This document shows positions 18,777-27,820 of a stretch of DNA of 53,833 nucleotides, in pieces; the stretch's first letter is position 1, and each line of letters opens with the position of its first letter. This DNA is from Fibrobacter succinogenes (GTDB taxonomy: Bacteria; Fibrobacterota; Fibrobacteria; Fibrobacterales; Fibrobacteraceae), in NCBI GenBank assembly GCA_902779055.1, contig CACZAD010000011.1, positions 1 through 53,833 on the forward strand, written 5' to 3'. Made by a program: the position numbers and the translations under genes. Under the pieces are notes generated by a model that saw nothing but the letters and a program-made list of their open reading frames with translations, had not been told where the DNA came from and did not search any database.

Positions 18777-20474
18777 ATGAGCCCGCTTAATTCATTGCAC
18801 TTAGCTCCCGTTCTTTCGACGAACGGAATGCGCGCACTCGACGCTACGGCAAAAGAACACCTCGCCCAAAGAACGTCGAGCCATCCATCCGAAAAAGACG
18901 TCATCCAAAGCGGATACGAGCTAATGCAAGAAGCGGGACTCGCGCTGTTCAAGTTCGTCCAAGCCAAAGCGCTGGATCCCATCGCCATTTTTATCGGCGG
19001 CGGAAACAACGGTGGAGACGGCCTCGTACTTGCCAAGCTCCTTTTGCAGGCAGGAATCAGAGCCCTCGTTTTCAGCCTTGCTCCAGAGAGTAAATTCAAG
19101 AACGAAGCCAAATTAGCTCTTGACGACTTCAAGCAAGCCGGCGGCGATGTTATTGAGTTCGACCAAAACAAGAAAGCCTTCCAAAGAGCATCAGATCACT
19201 TGCACGACGATTTTAAACTCATCGTCGATTGTATGCTTGGGAACGGAGCCAAAGGAGAACTGCGTCCAGAATTTGCAAACGCAGTGCAGATCATCAACAA
19301 TAGCGGCCTTCCCGTCATTGCGGCCGACGCGCCGACGGGCTACGATTCGAGTGCACACGTCTGTAGCAAAGTTTGCATTCACGCCACCGAATCTATGCTG
19401 TTCGGCTTTCCGCGACTCGACGCTTACGCAAAAGAAGGCGGTCGATCATTCGGCAAAACCGTAGTCGCAAAGCTGAGCTACCCCGAAGAACTCGTTCAGC
19501 AATTCGACGAAAACATATACCTCGTCACAGAAGACGCCATTCCGCAACTCACACCCACACGCGACGAATGGGGCGACAAGCGGATTCAAGGCAGCCCGTT
19601 CATCATCGCCGGTTCCAAAGACATGCCTGGTGCGGCAGCACTTTGCACAGAAGCAGCACTCCGCAGCGGAGCCGGGCTTGTAACGCTCGCGACAACGGAA
19701 GCAATCACTCCAATCATACAGTCCAAGCTTTCGGAACCCGTATTTTGCAGTCTCGAACACGGCGCCAGCAACGAGAACACCGCCAAATGCCGCGGAGTTC
19801 TGCAACAGCAGCACATTCCGACGTTGCTCAAGCGCGCTAAACACGCCAGCGCCATAGCCATCGGGCCGGGGCTTTCGACGAACGCAGACACAGTTCAGGC
19901 CGTTCTTGATTTACTCCCGCAGTTGAGCGCACCGACCGTCATCGACGCCGACGCATTGAACGCCATTGCAACACTAAACGAAAGCGCCATAAGCGACGCC
20001 GCAACAGGCAACGGCACGGCTACAAGCGACTGTACAGCAATTAGCGATTGCGCGGCAGTCCAGTATTTGCACAACTTGCAGGCGCCTGCGATTTTGACGC
20101 CACACGTTCGTGAATTCGCAAGACTTTTCGGAACACTCCCAGAAAAAAGCGATGATATCCTGAACAATTTACGCATCATCGCCTCCAGCACAAACAAAGT
20201 CATTCTCTTAAAAGGCGTTCCCACCTACATCGCTTCGCCAGACGGGAACGTCTACGTCATCCCCGTCGCCAATTCTGGGATGGCAAAGGGCGGTTCCGGC
20301 GACGTTCTTACCGGCATCATCGTAGCTTTACTTTCGCAAGGGCTCGCCCCGACAGAAGCAGCCGTACTCGGCGCTCTTTTGCACCAGAAAGCAGGCCGCA
20401 TCACGCGCGAAGAACTCGGCGCATTCAGTATGCTTCCGAGCGACATCATCAAGAATTTGCACAAAGCGTTTTAA
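18777..20474 (+). CDS. nnr: Bifunctional NAD(P)H-hydrate epimerase / ADP-dependent dehydratase
   Basis: A 565-residue metabolite-repair enzyme that restores hydrated NADH and NADPH. The N-terminal YjeF-like epimerase shows GGGNNGGDGLVLAKLL and ADAPTGYDSS. The C-terminal ribokinase-like dehydratase shows PGAAALCTEAALRSGAGLVTLAT, AIGPGLS, IDADALNA, ILTPHVREFARL and the NSGMAKGGSGDVLTGI active-site loop. Between IDADALNA and ILTPH there is a low-complexity insertion of about 25 residues rich in Ala, Ser, Thr, Asp and Cys (SAISDAATGNGTATSD). It starts 10 bases after the barrel gene, and there is little ribosome-site match. Confidence 0.92.
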   Translation: MSPLNSLHLAPVLSTNGMRALDATAKEHLAQRTSSHPSEKDVIQSGYELMQEAGLALFKFVQAKALDPIAIFIGGGNNGGDGLVLAKLLLQAGIRALVFSLAPESKFKNEAKLALDDFKQAGGDVIEFDQNKKAFQRASDHLHDDFKLIVDCMLGNGAKGELRPEFANAVQIINNSGLPVIAADAPTGYDSSAHVCSKVCIHATESMLFGFPRLDAYAKEGGRSFGKTVVAKLSYPEELVQQFDENIYLVTEDAIPQLTPTRDEWGDKRIQGSPFIIAGSKDMPGAAALCTEAALRSGAGLVTLATTEAITPIIQSKLSEPVFCSLEHGASNENTAKCRGVLQQQHIPTLLKRAKHASAIAIGPGLSTNADTVQAVLDLLPQLSAPTVIDADALNAIATLNESAISDAATGNGTATSDCTAISDCAAVQYLHNLQAPAILTPHVREFARLFGTLPEKSDDILNNLRIIASSTNKVILLKGVPTYIASPDGNVYVIPVANSGMAKGGSGDVLTGIIVALLSQGLAPTEAAVLGALLHQKAGRITREELGAFSMLPSDIIKNLHKAF

Positions 20475-20687
20475 CGCACTCCGCGCAGCACCCACAAGCA
20501 CATTTTTCCACCATTCACCGCCTACATCCTACTAATTCTCATTTTTCTTTCGTCTCTCGTCTCTAGAGCGAAGCCCGTTCTCTCGTCTAATTTGCACTCC
20601 GCACAGAACACTCGTAAGCACATTTCTCCCACAGTTTTCTTCCTACTTCCAACTTCCAACTTCCTACTTATTACTACATTCCCCAGT
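20475..20687. repeat. Spacer between nnr and polA made of repeats
   Basis: Two imperfect direct copies of a GCACTCCGC-CAG-CAC-AAGCACATTT-TCC block start near 20476 and 20594. Between them an inverted copy of the ATTAGACGA-AGAACG segment from 254-296 lies at about 20545-20592. After the second copy comes a CTTCCTACTTCCAACTTCC tract (20640-20672). No gene is seen. Confidence 0.6.
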
Positions 20688-23549
20688 ATGGCAGAAAAGA
20701 CTTTACTATTACTTGATTCGTTCGCTCTCGCGTTCCGCATGTTCTACGCTTACAGTCAGAACCCGCTCGTCAACAGCAAGGGCGAAGACGTTTCCATGAT
20801 GCACGGCTACTGGGGCGCAGTCCTCCGCATTTTGGCAAAGCACAAGCCCACGCATTTTGCGATTGCCCGCGATGTCGCGCACACAAAGACTTTCCGCCAC
20901 GAACTTTACCCGGACTACAAGGCCAATCGCGGCCCTATGCCCGAAGAAATGGCAGCGCAAATGCCGCTCCTTTGCGAATCGATGGAAGCAAGCGGTATCC
21001 CGCTTTTGTCGGAACCCGGCTACGAAGCCGACGATGTAATGGCAAGTGCTGCCGAAGCCGCCGTCAAAGCCGGTTTCGACCACGTCGTGATCATCAGCAA
21101 AGACAAGGATATGTCGCAAATCGTGACCGACAAGATTCACCTTTTCCACTTGGAAAAAGGCGCCGACGGCATTGATTTTGGACCGCAGCAGGTCATCGAA
21201 AAGTACGGCATTCCGCCCGAAAAAATCCGCGACTATCTCGCGCTTATGGGCGACTCGAGCGATAACGTTCCGGGCGTCCCCAAAGTCGGTCCAAAGACCG
21301 CCATTCAGTTGTTGACCGAATACGGCGATATGGACAACATTTACGCAAACCTCGACAACATCAAAAAGAAAGGTTTGCACGACAACCTCGCGAACAACAA
21401 GGAACAGGCGTTCCTCAGCCGCGAACTCGTGACGCTACAGACAAAGCGCGCCTACCACGGCAACCTCGACGCGCTTGAATTCTGCGGCATCCACAGCGAC
21501 ACGCTCGAAGGCATATTCAGAGAACACGAAATCAACAGCCTCATCCGTCTGCTCGAAAACGTTCCGAGCAAAACCGGTTTTGTGCGCAAAGATGACTCCG
21601 ATGACCCCGCGACAGGGGCCGAGAACAACAAGGTTGGTGCCTGTACTGAGCCGAGTCGAAGTAAGCCTGCCGAACCACCCGCCGACAATCCGCCCACCTA
21701 CATCTGCGTCGATAACGAAGAAACCTTCGAACAGTTGAAGAAGGAATTCGACAAGGCAACCGAAATCGGTATCGACACAGAAACCGATGGACTCGATCCG
21801 ATGCAATGCAACATTGTCGGGCTTTGCCTTGCCGCCGCAGCAAAAGACGGCAGCGTCCCGAAGGGCTACTACATTCCACTCGGACATACCGACGATATCG
21901 GATTCCCGTACCCCGCCGGCAAGGGCGGCAACTTCGACTTTAACGCCACCAAGAAGTGGTTCATCGATTTTTGGAACGATTCTTGCAACACCAAGCGTTC
22001 ACTTGTATTCCACAACGCCAAATTCGACTTACACGTTCTCGCCCGCACCTTTGGACTCACGCAAAAGCAAATCGATTCCGCGAACATCGTCGACACGCTC
22101 ATCGCCGCATGGATGCTCTCGCCCGGCCAAACCGGGCTCGGCCTCGACAATCAGGTGATGCAGCTTTTGCAGCACGAGATGATCCCAATCGAGAACCTTA
22201 TCGGACGCGGCAAGAACCAAATCACGTTCAACCGCACGCCCATCAAGGACGCCACCGAATACGGCGCCGAAGACGCCGTCTACACGCTCCGCCTCTGGGC
22301 TCCGCTCCGCATGAAGCTCCAAAAGTACGACTACGAAAAGTACTTCTTCAGCCAGGAAATGCCGCTTCTCAAGGTGCTTTACCAGATGGAAGGCGTTGGC
22401 GCATTCGTCGACACGAAGATTCTCAAGAAGCTCGAAACCGATTTGCAGCGCCGTATCGAAAAGCTCGAAAAAGAAATCTGCGACATGGCGGGTTGCGAAT
22501 TCAACATCGGCTCGCCCAAGCAACTCGGCGAAGTTCTCTTTGACACGCTCGGCCTCCCCGAAATCAAAAAGCGCAGCACCGATGCCGCCGTCCTCGAAGA
22601 ACTCAGCTTCCGCGCCGCGCACCCGATTGTCTTTGCGGTCATCGAATACCGCGAACTCAAGAAGATGCAAAGCACATACGTTTCCGTACTCCCGACGCTT
22701 GTGAACCCGGACACCAAGCGCATCCACACGAGCTTTATCCAGTGGGGTACCGCAACAGGCCGTCTTTCGAGCCGCGACCCGAACTTGCAAAACATCCCCG
22801 TCCGTAGCGATCTCGGCAAGCAAATCCGCGCCGCATTCGTCCCGCAGAACCCGAGCAATGTGATTCTCGCAGTGGACTACTCGCAGATTGAACTCCGCAT
22901 GCTCGCCCACCTGAGCGGTGACGAAGCACTCATCGAAAGCTACAAGGAAGGCATCGACATCCACGCCCGCACGGCAGCCGCCATCAACCGCGTAAGCCTC
23001 GAAGACGTGACCGCCGATATGCGCCGCGACGCGAAGGTCGTGAACTTTGGCGTGCTCTACGGCATGACCGCATTCCGCCTCTCCCGCGACTTGAAAATTC
23101 CGATGGGACAAGCCAAGAGCTTCATCGACGGCTACTTCGAAATGTACCAGGGCGTGCAAAAGTTCATCGACGACACCAAGGCCGCCGCCCACCGCGACGG
23201 CTACGTCGAAACGCTTTCCGGACGCCGCCGCTACATCGCAGGCATCGACAGCTCCGACCGCATGGAATCGCAAATGGCCGAACGCATGGCCGTGAACACC
23301 CCCGTGCAAGGCAGCGCCGCCGACCTCATCAAGATTGCCATGATCCGCATCCAAAAACGCATCAACGACGAGAACCTCCCGCTCCGCATGATGCTCCAGG
23401 TGCACGACGAACTCGTATTCGAATGCCCGAAGGACCAGGTCAAAGAGCTTTCGGAGATGGTCAAAGCCGAAATGGAAGGCGCAATGGAACTAAAAGTTCC
23501 GCTCGTTGCCAGTGTCGGATTTGGCAAAAACTGGCTCGAAGCGCATTAA
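20688..23549 (+). CDS. polA: DNA polymerase I
   Basis: A 953-residue repair and Okazaki-fragment polymerase with all three domains. The 5'-nuclease is residues 1 to about 290 (LLLLDSFALAFRMFYAY; GDSSDNVPGVPKVGPKTA). The proofreading exonuclease looks intact (IGIDTETDGLD, FHNAKFDLHVL, YGAEDAVYTL). The polymerase has DYSQIELRMLAHLSGD, RRDAKVVNFGVLYGM and VHDELVFE. The ATG at 20688 is chosen because the 32 upstream codons translate the repeat spacer and the next residues begin the family (MAEKTLLLLDSF). The linker between nuclease and exonuclease (about residues 300-335) contains sequence resembling a dispersed repeat read in frame. Confidence 0.96.
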   Translation: MAEKTLLLLDSFALAFRMFYAYSQNPLVNSKGEDVSMMHGYWGAVLRILAKHKPTHFAIARDVAHTKTFRHELYPDYKANRGPMPEEMAAQMPLLCESMEASGIPLLSEPGYEADDVMASAAEAAVKAGFDHVVIISKDKDMSQIVTDKIHLFHLEKGADGIDFGPQQVIEKYGIPPEKIRDYLALMGDSSDNVPGVPKVGPKTAIQLLTEYGDMDNIYANLDNIKKKGLHDNLANNKEQAFLSRELVTLQTKRAYHGNLDALEFCGIHSDTLEGIFREHEINSLIRLLENVPSKTGFVRKDDSDDPATGAENNKVGACTEPSRSKPAEPPADNPPTYICVDNEETFEQLKKEFDKATEIGIDTETDGLDPMQCNIVGLCLAAAAKDGSVPKGYYIPLGHTDDIGFPYPAGKGGNFDFNATKKWFIDFWNDSCNTKRSLVFHNAKFDLHVLARTFGLTQKQIDSANIVDTLIAAWMLSPGQTGLGLDNQVMQLLQHEMIPIENLIGRGKNQITFNRTPIKDATEYGAEDAVYTLRLWAPLRMKLQKYDYEKYFFSQEMPLLKVLYQMEGVGAFVDTKILKKLETDLQRRIEKLEKEICDMAGCEFNIGSPKQLGEVLFDTLGLPEIKKRSTDAAVLEELSFRAAHPIVFAVIEYRELKKMQSTYVSVLPTLVNPDTKRIHTSFIQWGTATGRLSSRDPNLQNIPVRSDLGKQIRAAFVPQNPSNVILAVDYSQIELRMLAHLSGDEALIESYKEGIDIHARTAAAINRVSLEDVTADMRRDAKVVNFGVLYGMTAFRLSRDLKIPMGQAKSFIDGYFEMYQGVQKFIDDTKAAAHRDGYVETLSGRRRYIAGIDSSDRMESQMAERMAVNTPVQGSAADLIKIAMIRIQKRINDENLPLRMMLQVHDELVFECPKDQVKELSEMVKAEMEGAMELKVPLVASVGFGKNWLEAH

Positions 23550-23865
23550 AAACGGCACATTTTCCGCACCCTTCCAATGTTCTCAAAAAAAGTTCTCAAA
23601 TTTTTTGAGACTTTCATCGCACAATAACTTACAAAGTTGATATTTTTTGTAAAATATCAATTTTCTTGTTGCGTATTTAAGCACTTTCATATATATTACT
23701 AAGACGAAAGATGGGTGTATCCTCGAAAAAGGATGACAAAAGGGATGTTTTGTGAGTAGAAAGGTGCTTTAGACTTCGCGCCAAATGTTCTCAAAAATTT
23801 CCAAAAATCATCAAAATTTCAATACAAAGGCACCCAAACGCAAGTTTCAATAAGGAGTCTTAGCA
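23550..23865 (+). promoter_or_regulatory. Promoter and long leader of the GH5 cellulase gene
   Basis: No coding gene is seen. TTGCGT (23669-23674) and TATATT (23692-23697), 17 bases apart, make a plausible promoter, giving a leader of about 160 nt. The leader has a small hairpin ATCCT-cgaaaa-AGGAT (about 23717-23732) and a possible long-range pairing of GGTGC (about 23762) with GCACC (about 23830). A strong ribosome site AAGGAG is 8 bases before the ATG. Upstream, TCTCAAA/TTTGAGA (about 23594-23612) forms a hairpin after polA that lacks a good T-run. Confidence 0.5.
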
Positions 23866-26049
23866 ATGAGATTTAACACCTTCGGCATCGCCGCTAGCTC
23901 GATCCTCTTGACAGCAGCATCGGCATTCGCCCTTCCCAAGGCCACCGCACTCGTTGAACCCATGGGTATGGGTTACAACATCGGCAACACGATGGAAGTA
24001 CCGGAAAACCCCACCAACTGGGGTAACCCGCTCCCGACAGCTGGCTACATCAAGGCCATCAAGGCTGCCGGCTTCAACACCGTGCGTATTCCGTGCGCCT
24101 GGTATTCTCATTCTGACGCTCTTACCCAGGATATCGCTGCAAACGGCGGTACCGCCGACAACGGCTCCTACACTCATGTAGGCAAGGCTTCCAATTTCAC
24201 CACCCCGACCATTGACGCCAACTGGCTCAAGCAGGTGAAGGATGTGGTGGACATGGTCATCGCCGAAGGCATGTATGTCGTTTTGAACTCTCACTGGGAC
24301 GAAGGCTGGCTCGAAGACCGCGTCTACGAAGGCACAGCTAATCCCCGTAGCGGCTCTGGCGACATCGCCAACTCTTCCGCAACCGTTAAGGCACGCCAGG
24401 CCGCTTTCTGGTCTCAGATTGCATCTTACTTCAAAGACTACGACGAACACCTCCTCTTCGCTGGCGCCAATGAACCGGGCGTGAACGACCCGTGGGGCTC
24501 TAGCGGTCAGTGGGCATTCGACGACTCCCGTATGCAGATTTTGAAGGGCTACTACGATGCATTCATCACTTCCGTGCGTAGCGCAGGCGGCAACAACGAC
24601 ACCCGCACCTTGATTGTGCAGGCTCCGCGTACCGAAATGGACAACGCCCCGATGCTCAGCACGAGCTGGCCGACTGACCCGGCTGGCGATGGCTACATGA
24701 TGGCCGAAGTCCACTACTACCCGTATCAGTACTCCCTCATGACCGCTGACGAAGATTGGGGTACGCAGTTCTATTATTATACAGGTCTTGCAAGCACAAC
24801 CGACCAGACCCACAACATGGGCTGGAACGTTTACAGCAAGAGCATCGACAACTCCGCTCTCGGCACTCCGAATCAGATTGCAAAGGCCTTCGGCGAACTC
24901 AAGACGATGTTCTGCGACAAGGGCATCCCTGTGATTATCGGTGAACTCGGCGCCATCAAGCGCACCGGTCAGATTACCGACGCCGCAAACCTCAAGCTCC
25001 ACTTGCAGGGCCGCGCCCTCTTCTACGGTGAAGTCGCTAAGAACGCCAAGGCCAACGGCATCGTTCCTTACGTTTGGGACACCGGTGCTGAAGACGACGG
25101 CAACATGACCATCATCACCCGCCAAAAGGGCACCTACGAAATTCTCGACCCGGATGTTTTGAACGCTTTGCAGAAGGCTTACGGCCAGGAAGGCAATAAC
25201 AAGAGCAACCTTGACAGCCTCGTCAACGAAAACGAAGTTCCTGAAACTGCAGACGGCAAGGGCATCCTCATCACCTACACGAGCAAGACCGCTGACTCTA
25301 GCGAAACCGGCACACTCCGCATCAACCTCTCCGGCACCGCTAAGGATCTTTCCAAGTACGTCGGCCTCGAAATTCGCATGAAGGGCGAAGTCGCTTCTGC
25401 AGGTCCTTGCACTGGCGCAAGCGACGGCTGCGGCGAATACGGCTGGACCTCCATGGACCTCTTCATGATGACTGGCAGCGCATGGGCATGGTTCGACGCA
25501 AGCCTTTTGGAACAGGCCGACCAGCAGCTCGACGCCACCACATTCCAGACATTCAAGGTTTTGTGGACCGACTTCCGCACCGAACCCACGGGACTCAACT
25601 CTGCTAACGCCATCGGCCTCAACCTCTACGGCACGCAGGTTTCCGGCACCATCACGGTCGACTACATCAAGGGCATCAAGGCTGACGGCTCTACCGAAAT
25701 CATCGACGACTTCGACAAGAAGCCCTCTACCGAAGGCACCGCTTCTGGCAAGATCGTCGCCATCTCCGGTTCTGGCACTGACGCCATCAAGCCCACAAGC
25801 ATCGCTAGCGTAAGCAAGCTCCAGGTGAACGTCCAGCCGGGTCTCGTGAACGCCTCGTTCAACGCCACCAAGGCAAGCCGCGCAACCGCCATGCTCATGA
25901 ACACGATGGGCCAGGTCATTGCACAGCAGAACATCAACACGAAGGTTGGCGCAAACGAAATCCAGCTGAACACGAACTTCCGCGGCCCGGCAATCCTCAT
26001 TGTCAAGCAGGGCAGCCAGAAGAACATTCAGAAGATCAACCTGAAGTAA
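23866..26049 (+). CDS. Secreted GH5 endoglucanase with carbohydrate-binding module and C-terminal sorting-like domain
   Basis: A 727-residue cellulase. The signal peptide ends ASAFA-LP (residue 22). The GH5 domain starts GMGYNIGNTME and has FNTVRIPCAW, NSHWDEGW, the acid/base in LLFAGANEPG (Glu203) and the nucleophile in PVIIGELGAI (Glu360). A beta-sandwich module follows from about residue 435 to 630 (LRINLSGTAKDLSKYVGLEIRM-like, then WAWFDASLL and IGLNLYGTQ), resembling CBM11/CIA30-type modules. The last 60 residues (ATAMLMNTMGQVIAQQNI) look like a type-A secretion/anchoring domain. Cellulose or mixed-linkage glucan breakdown outside the cell is expected; the GH5 subfamily cannot be fixed by eye. 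Confidence 0.93.
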   Translation: MRFNTFGIAASSILLTAASAFALPKATALVEPMGMGYNIGNTMEVPENPTNWGNPLPTAGYIKAIKAAGFNTVRIPCAWYSHSDALTQDIAANGGTADNGSYTHVGKASNFTTPTIDANWLKQVKDVVDMVIAEGMYVVLNSHWDEGWLEDRVYEGTANPRSGSGDIANSSATVKARQAAFWSQIASYFKDYDEHLLFAGANEPGVNDPWGSSGQWAFDDSRMQILKGYYDAFITSVRSAGGNNDTRTLIVQAPRTEMDNAPMLSTSWPTDPAGDGYMMAEVHYYPYQYSLMTADEDWGTQFYYYTGLASTTDQTHNMGWNVYSKSIDNSALGTPNQIAKAFGELKTMFCDKGIPVIIGELGAIKRTGQITDAANLKLHLQGRALFYGEVAKNAKANGIVPYVWDTGAEDDGNMTIITRQKGTYEILDPDVLNALQKAYGQEGNNKSNLDSLVNENEVPETADGKGILITYTSKTADSSETGTLRINLSGTAKDLSKYVGLEIRMKGEVASAGPCTGASDGCGEYGWTSMDLFMMTGSAWAWFDASLLEQADQQLDATTFQTFKVLWTDFRTEPTGLNSANAIGLNLYGTQVSGTITVDYIKGIKADGSTEIIDDFDKKPSTEGTASGKIVAISGSGTDAIKPTSIASVSKLQVNVQPGLVNASFNATKASRATAMLMNTMGQVIAQQNINTKVGANEIQLNTNFRGPAILIVKQGSQKNIQKINLK

Positions 26050-26156
26050 CATCCTAAAAGTTCCCGACTTAGTCGGGAAAGACACTCTCCTTGCAAGTTG
26101 GAGTGTTCAGCAAGGAGCCACGCAGAAGAGAAAACCATTCTCACTGTTGTTTGGGA

Positions 26157-26186
26157 AAGGGCCCGGCAATCGCCGAGCCCTTTTTG
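26157..26186. terminator. Terminator between GH5 gene and convergent lipoprotein gene
   Basis: GGGCCCGGC-AATC-GCCGAGCCC is followed by five T on the plus strand. On the minus strand the stem is complete with a G-T pair. It probably serves both convergent genes. A closely similar terminator, with the same downstream TTCCTCCTAACAAA, lies at 28829-28856. Confidence 0.75.
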
Positions 26187-26206
26187 TTTCCTCCTAACAA
26201 ATATCC

Positions 26207-27820
26207 CTAATTACGGTTCGTTCCAAGGGCCTTTATAGCAAACGCGCCCTTTTGGCCGACCTTCCCTTTTACTCGGAACACGATTTCGACAGCACGTTTC
26301 GCCGCTTCTGCGCCCGGCATCTTAAATTTGTCGCCATCAGCAATGCTCTTCAGCCCAGGTTGTTCAAATTCGCTCCACTCCGTGCATACCGTCATATCCG
26401 TCGCCGTTGCAGGCAAAGTTGACGAAGGCATTATTCCCGGCCCCACCAAATAATCATAGCCCAACGAATCGTTATACGCAGAGCCAAGACCAATCTCTAC
26501 AGAAATAGGGAAATCCGAATTGTACGTGACGCAAAGCGCACCCCAGTTTGAAATATCGACCGGTATATAATTCGGGATTATCTGCCACGACCGTTCATTC
26601 AACGGAATTGTATCCGCACCATCTTGAGCAAGCTTAAATCCGAACATGGCTAAAGGCTCGTGCCCAAGATCATCTTCGCTAAAAGAAACATCCGTCTGCA
26701 AAAAGCCGAGCGAACGTTCCATAGTCGCAATCAGATAACCGTAATGGTAATCATCCGGAGCCATAAAATCGTCCCAGCCGAAATCCGCCCCGTTCGCATA
26801 ATCGAACCAACTGCCATGAGCCAGATCTTTCCACGAATCATCTGCATAAAGCGCCACATTGACTTTTTCATCATAGGGGCCCCACAAATCGCTGTACGGG
26901 GCCAGAGCCACAAAGCTCGAAGAAATGCTAGAACTCGACAACACAGCTACACTCGACGAACTCGACGTTTGACCGGGATTCGTCCCAAGGTTCTTGATAT
27001 TGAACTTGTACTCACCAGGCATGGCAGAAATCAAGAACTTAAGCGCAACCAGCTGCTTGGCCGCTTTAGCCCCGACATCGGACGTCCAATATTCAGGCGC
27101 ATCCTGCATCCAAGCAGGGATTCTAAAGTCGCTCCATTTACGACATATCGTCGTAGCCCCCGTTGTCGTCGTTTTAGGCAAAGAAATAGTCGGATAAGCA
27201 AAAACGCGCCACCCGCTCCTCTCATCGAGCAAACTCAGCGAATCCCCTATTACCATTTGCAACGACGGAGCTACATCCGATTCATACGTAATACAGACGC
27301 CACCCCAATCAGTAACATCAAGAGCAACAGGATTGCCAACACTATCCTTTGCAAGCATAAAGCTGAGACCCGCAAAAGGCCCCTCAGACAAAGAAGAGTT
27401 CTCCGCCAAGGACACAGTTCCGCAAATACCATTACACGCTTCAACAACAGTTCGTTCGCTCTGCGCGTCAACCAAATCGACAGGCCAAATAACAGAAGAC
27501 GCACCACCGTTTCCGGCATCCGTTTCCACCACCCAGCGGCCAACAGCGTTCGCACGTGCAGGCAAGACAGCCGCATAGCGAGCGACATCGATAGAAAAGT
27601 CGCCTGCACTCGGATTCCACAAGTCACCAGCGCTAGCATCAAAAGAGCTAGACGAAAGACCGTCCACCGAACTCGACGAATTATCGAGAACAGAGCTTGA
27701 CGACCCCTGCGCCATCAGGACATTCGGATCTTCTGATGAGCCCGAGATATCGCCGCCCGAGCAACCCAGCGCCATAAGTGAAAAAGCCCCAGCGCAAGCT
27801 ATACAATATTTCTTATTCAT
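26207..27820 (-). CDS. Ser-rich surface lipoprotein with two copies of a Cys-containing beta-rich domain (module 1)
   Basis: A 537-residue lipoprotein: the lipobox ends MALGC (Cys20), followed by an SSSS linker. Two related domains of about 210 residues follow (about 65-275 and 310-535), each ending AFAIK/FNIK-x-LGTN. Domain 1 shows the motif C-N-G-I-C-G, then PFAGLSFMLAKD and LDVTDWGGVCITY; domain 2 keeps VDISNWGALCVTY but has lost the CxGxC pair. The family is not one I can name; a galactose-binding-like fold is a guess. The start codon overlaps the stop of the TIGR02147 regulator by 4 bases (ATGA), implying coupled translation. No enzyme motif is seen. Confidence 0.8.
   Translation of the reverse strand: MNKKYCIACAGAFSLMALGCSGGDISGSSEDPNVLMAQGSSSSVLDNSSSSVDGLSSSSFDASAGDLWNPSAGDFSIDVARYAAVLPARANAVGRWVVETDAGNGGASSVIWPVDLVDAQSERTVVEACNGICGTVSLAENSSLSEGPFAGLSFMLAKDSVGNPVALDVTDWGGVCITYESDVAPSLQMVIGDSLSLLDERSGWRVFAYPTISLPKTTTTGATTICRKWSDFRIPAWMQDAPEYWTSDVGAKAAKQLVALKFLISAMPGEYKFNIKNLGTNPGQTSSSSSVAVLSSSSISSSFVALAPYSDLWGPYDEKVNVALYADDSWKDLAHGSWFDYANGADFGWDDFMAPDDYHYGYLIATMERSLGFLQTDVSFSEDDLGHEPLAMFGFKLAQDGADTIPLNERSWQIIPNYIPVDISNWGALCVTYNSDFPISVEIGLGSAYNDSLGYDYLVGPGIMPSSTLPATATDMTVCTEWSEFEQPGLKSIADGDKFKMPGAEAAKRAVEIVFRVKGKVGQKGAFAIKALGTNRN

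Noticed and set aside
20592..20687. Longer N-terminus for polA
   Set aside because: The extra codons translate the repeat-rich spacer; homology starts at MAEKTLLLLDSF.
23700..23865. c-di-GMP (GEMM) riboswitch before the cellulase
   Set aside because: The conserved GEMM sequence elements are not present; only generic hairpins are seen.
23860..26085. A 741-codon open frame antisense to the GH5 gene, and similarly long ones opposite manC, polA and maeB
   Set aside because: The sense genes use few TTA, CTA and TCA codons, which leaves the antisense frame open by chance. The antisense proteins resemble no family, and the sense genes are certain.
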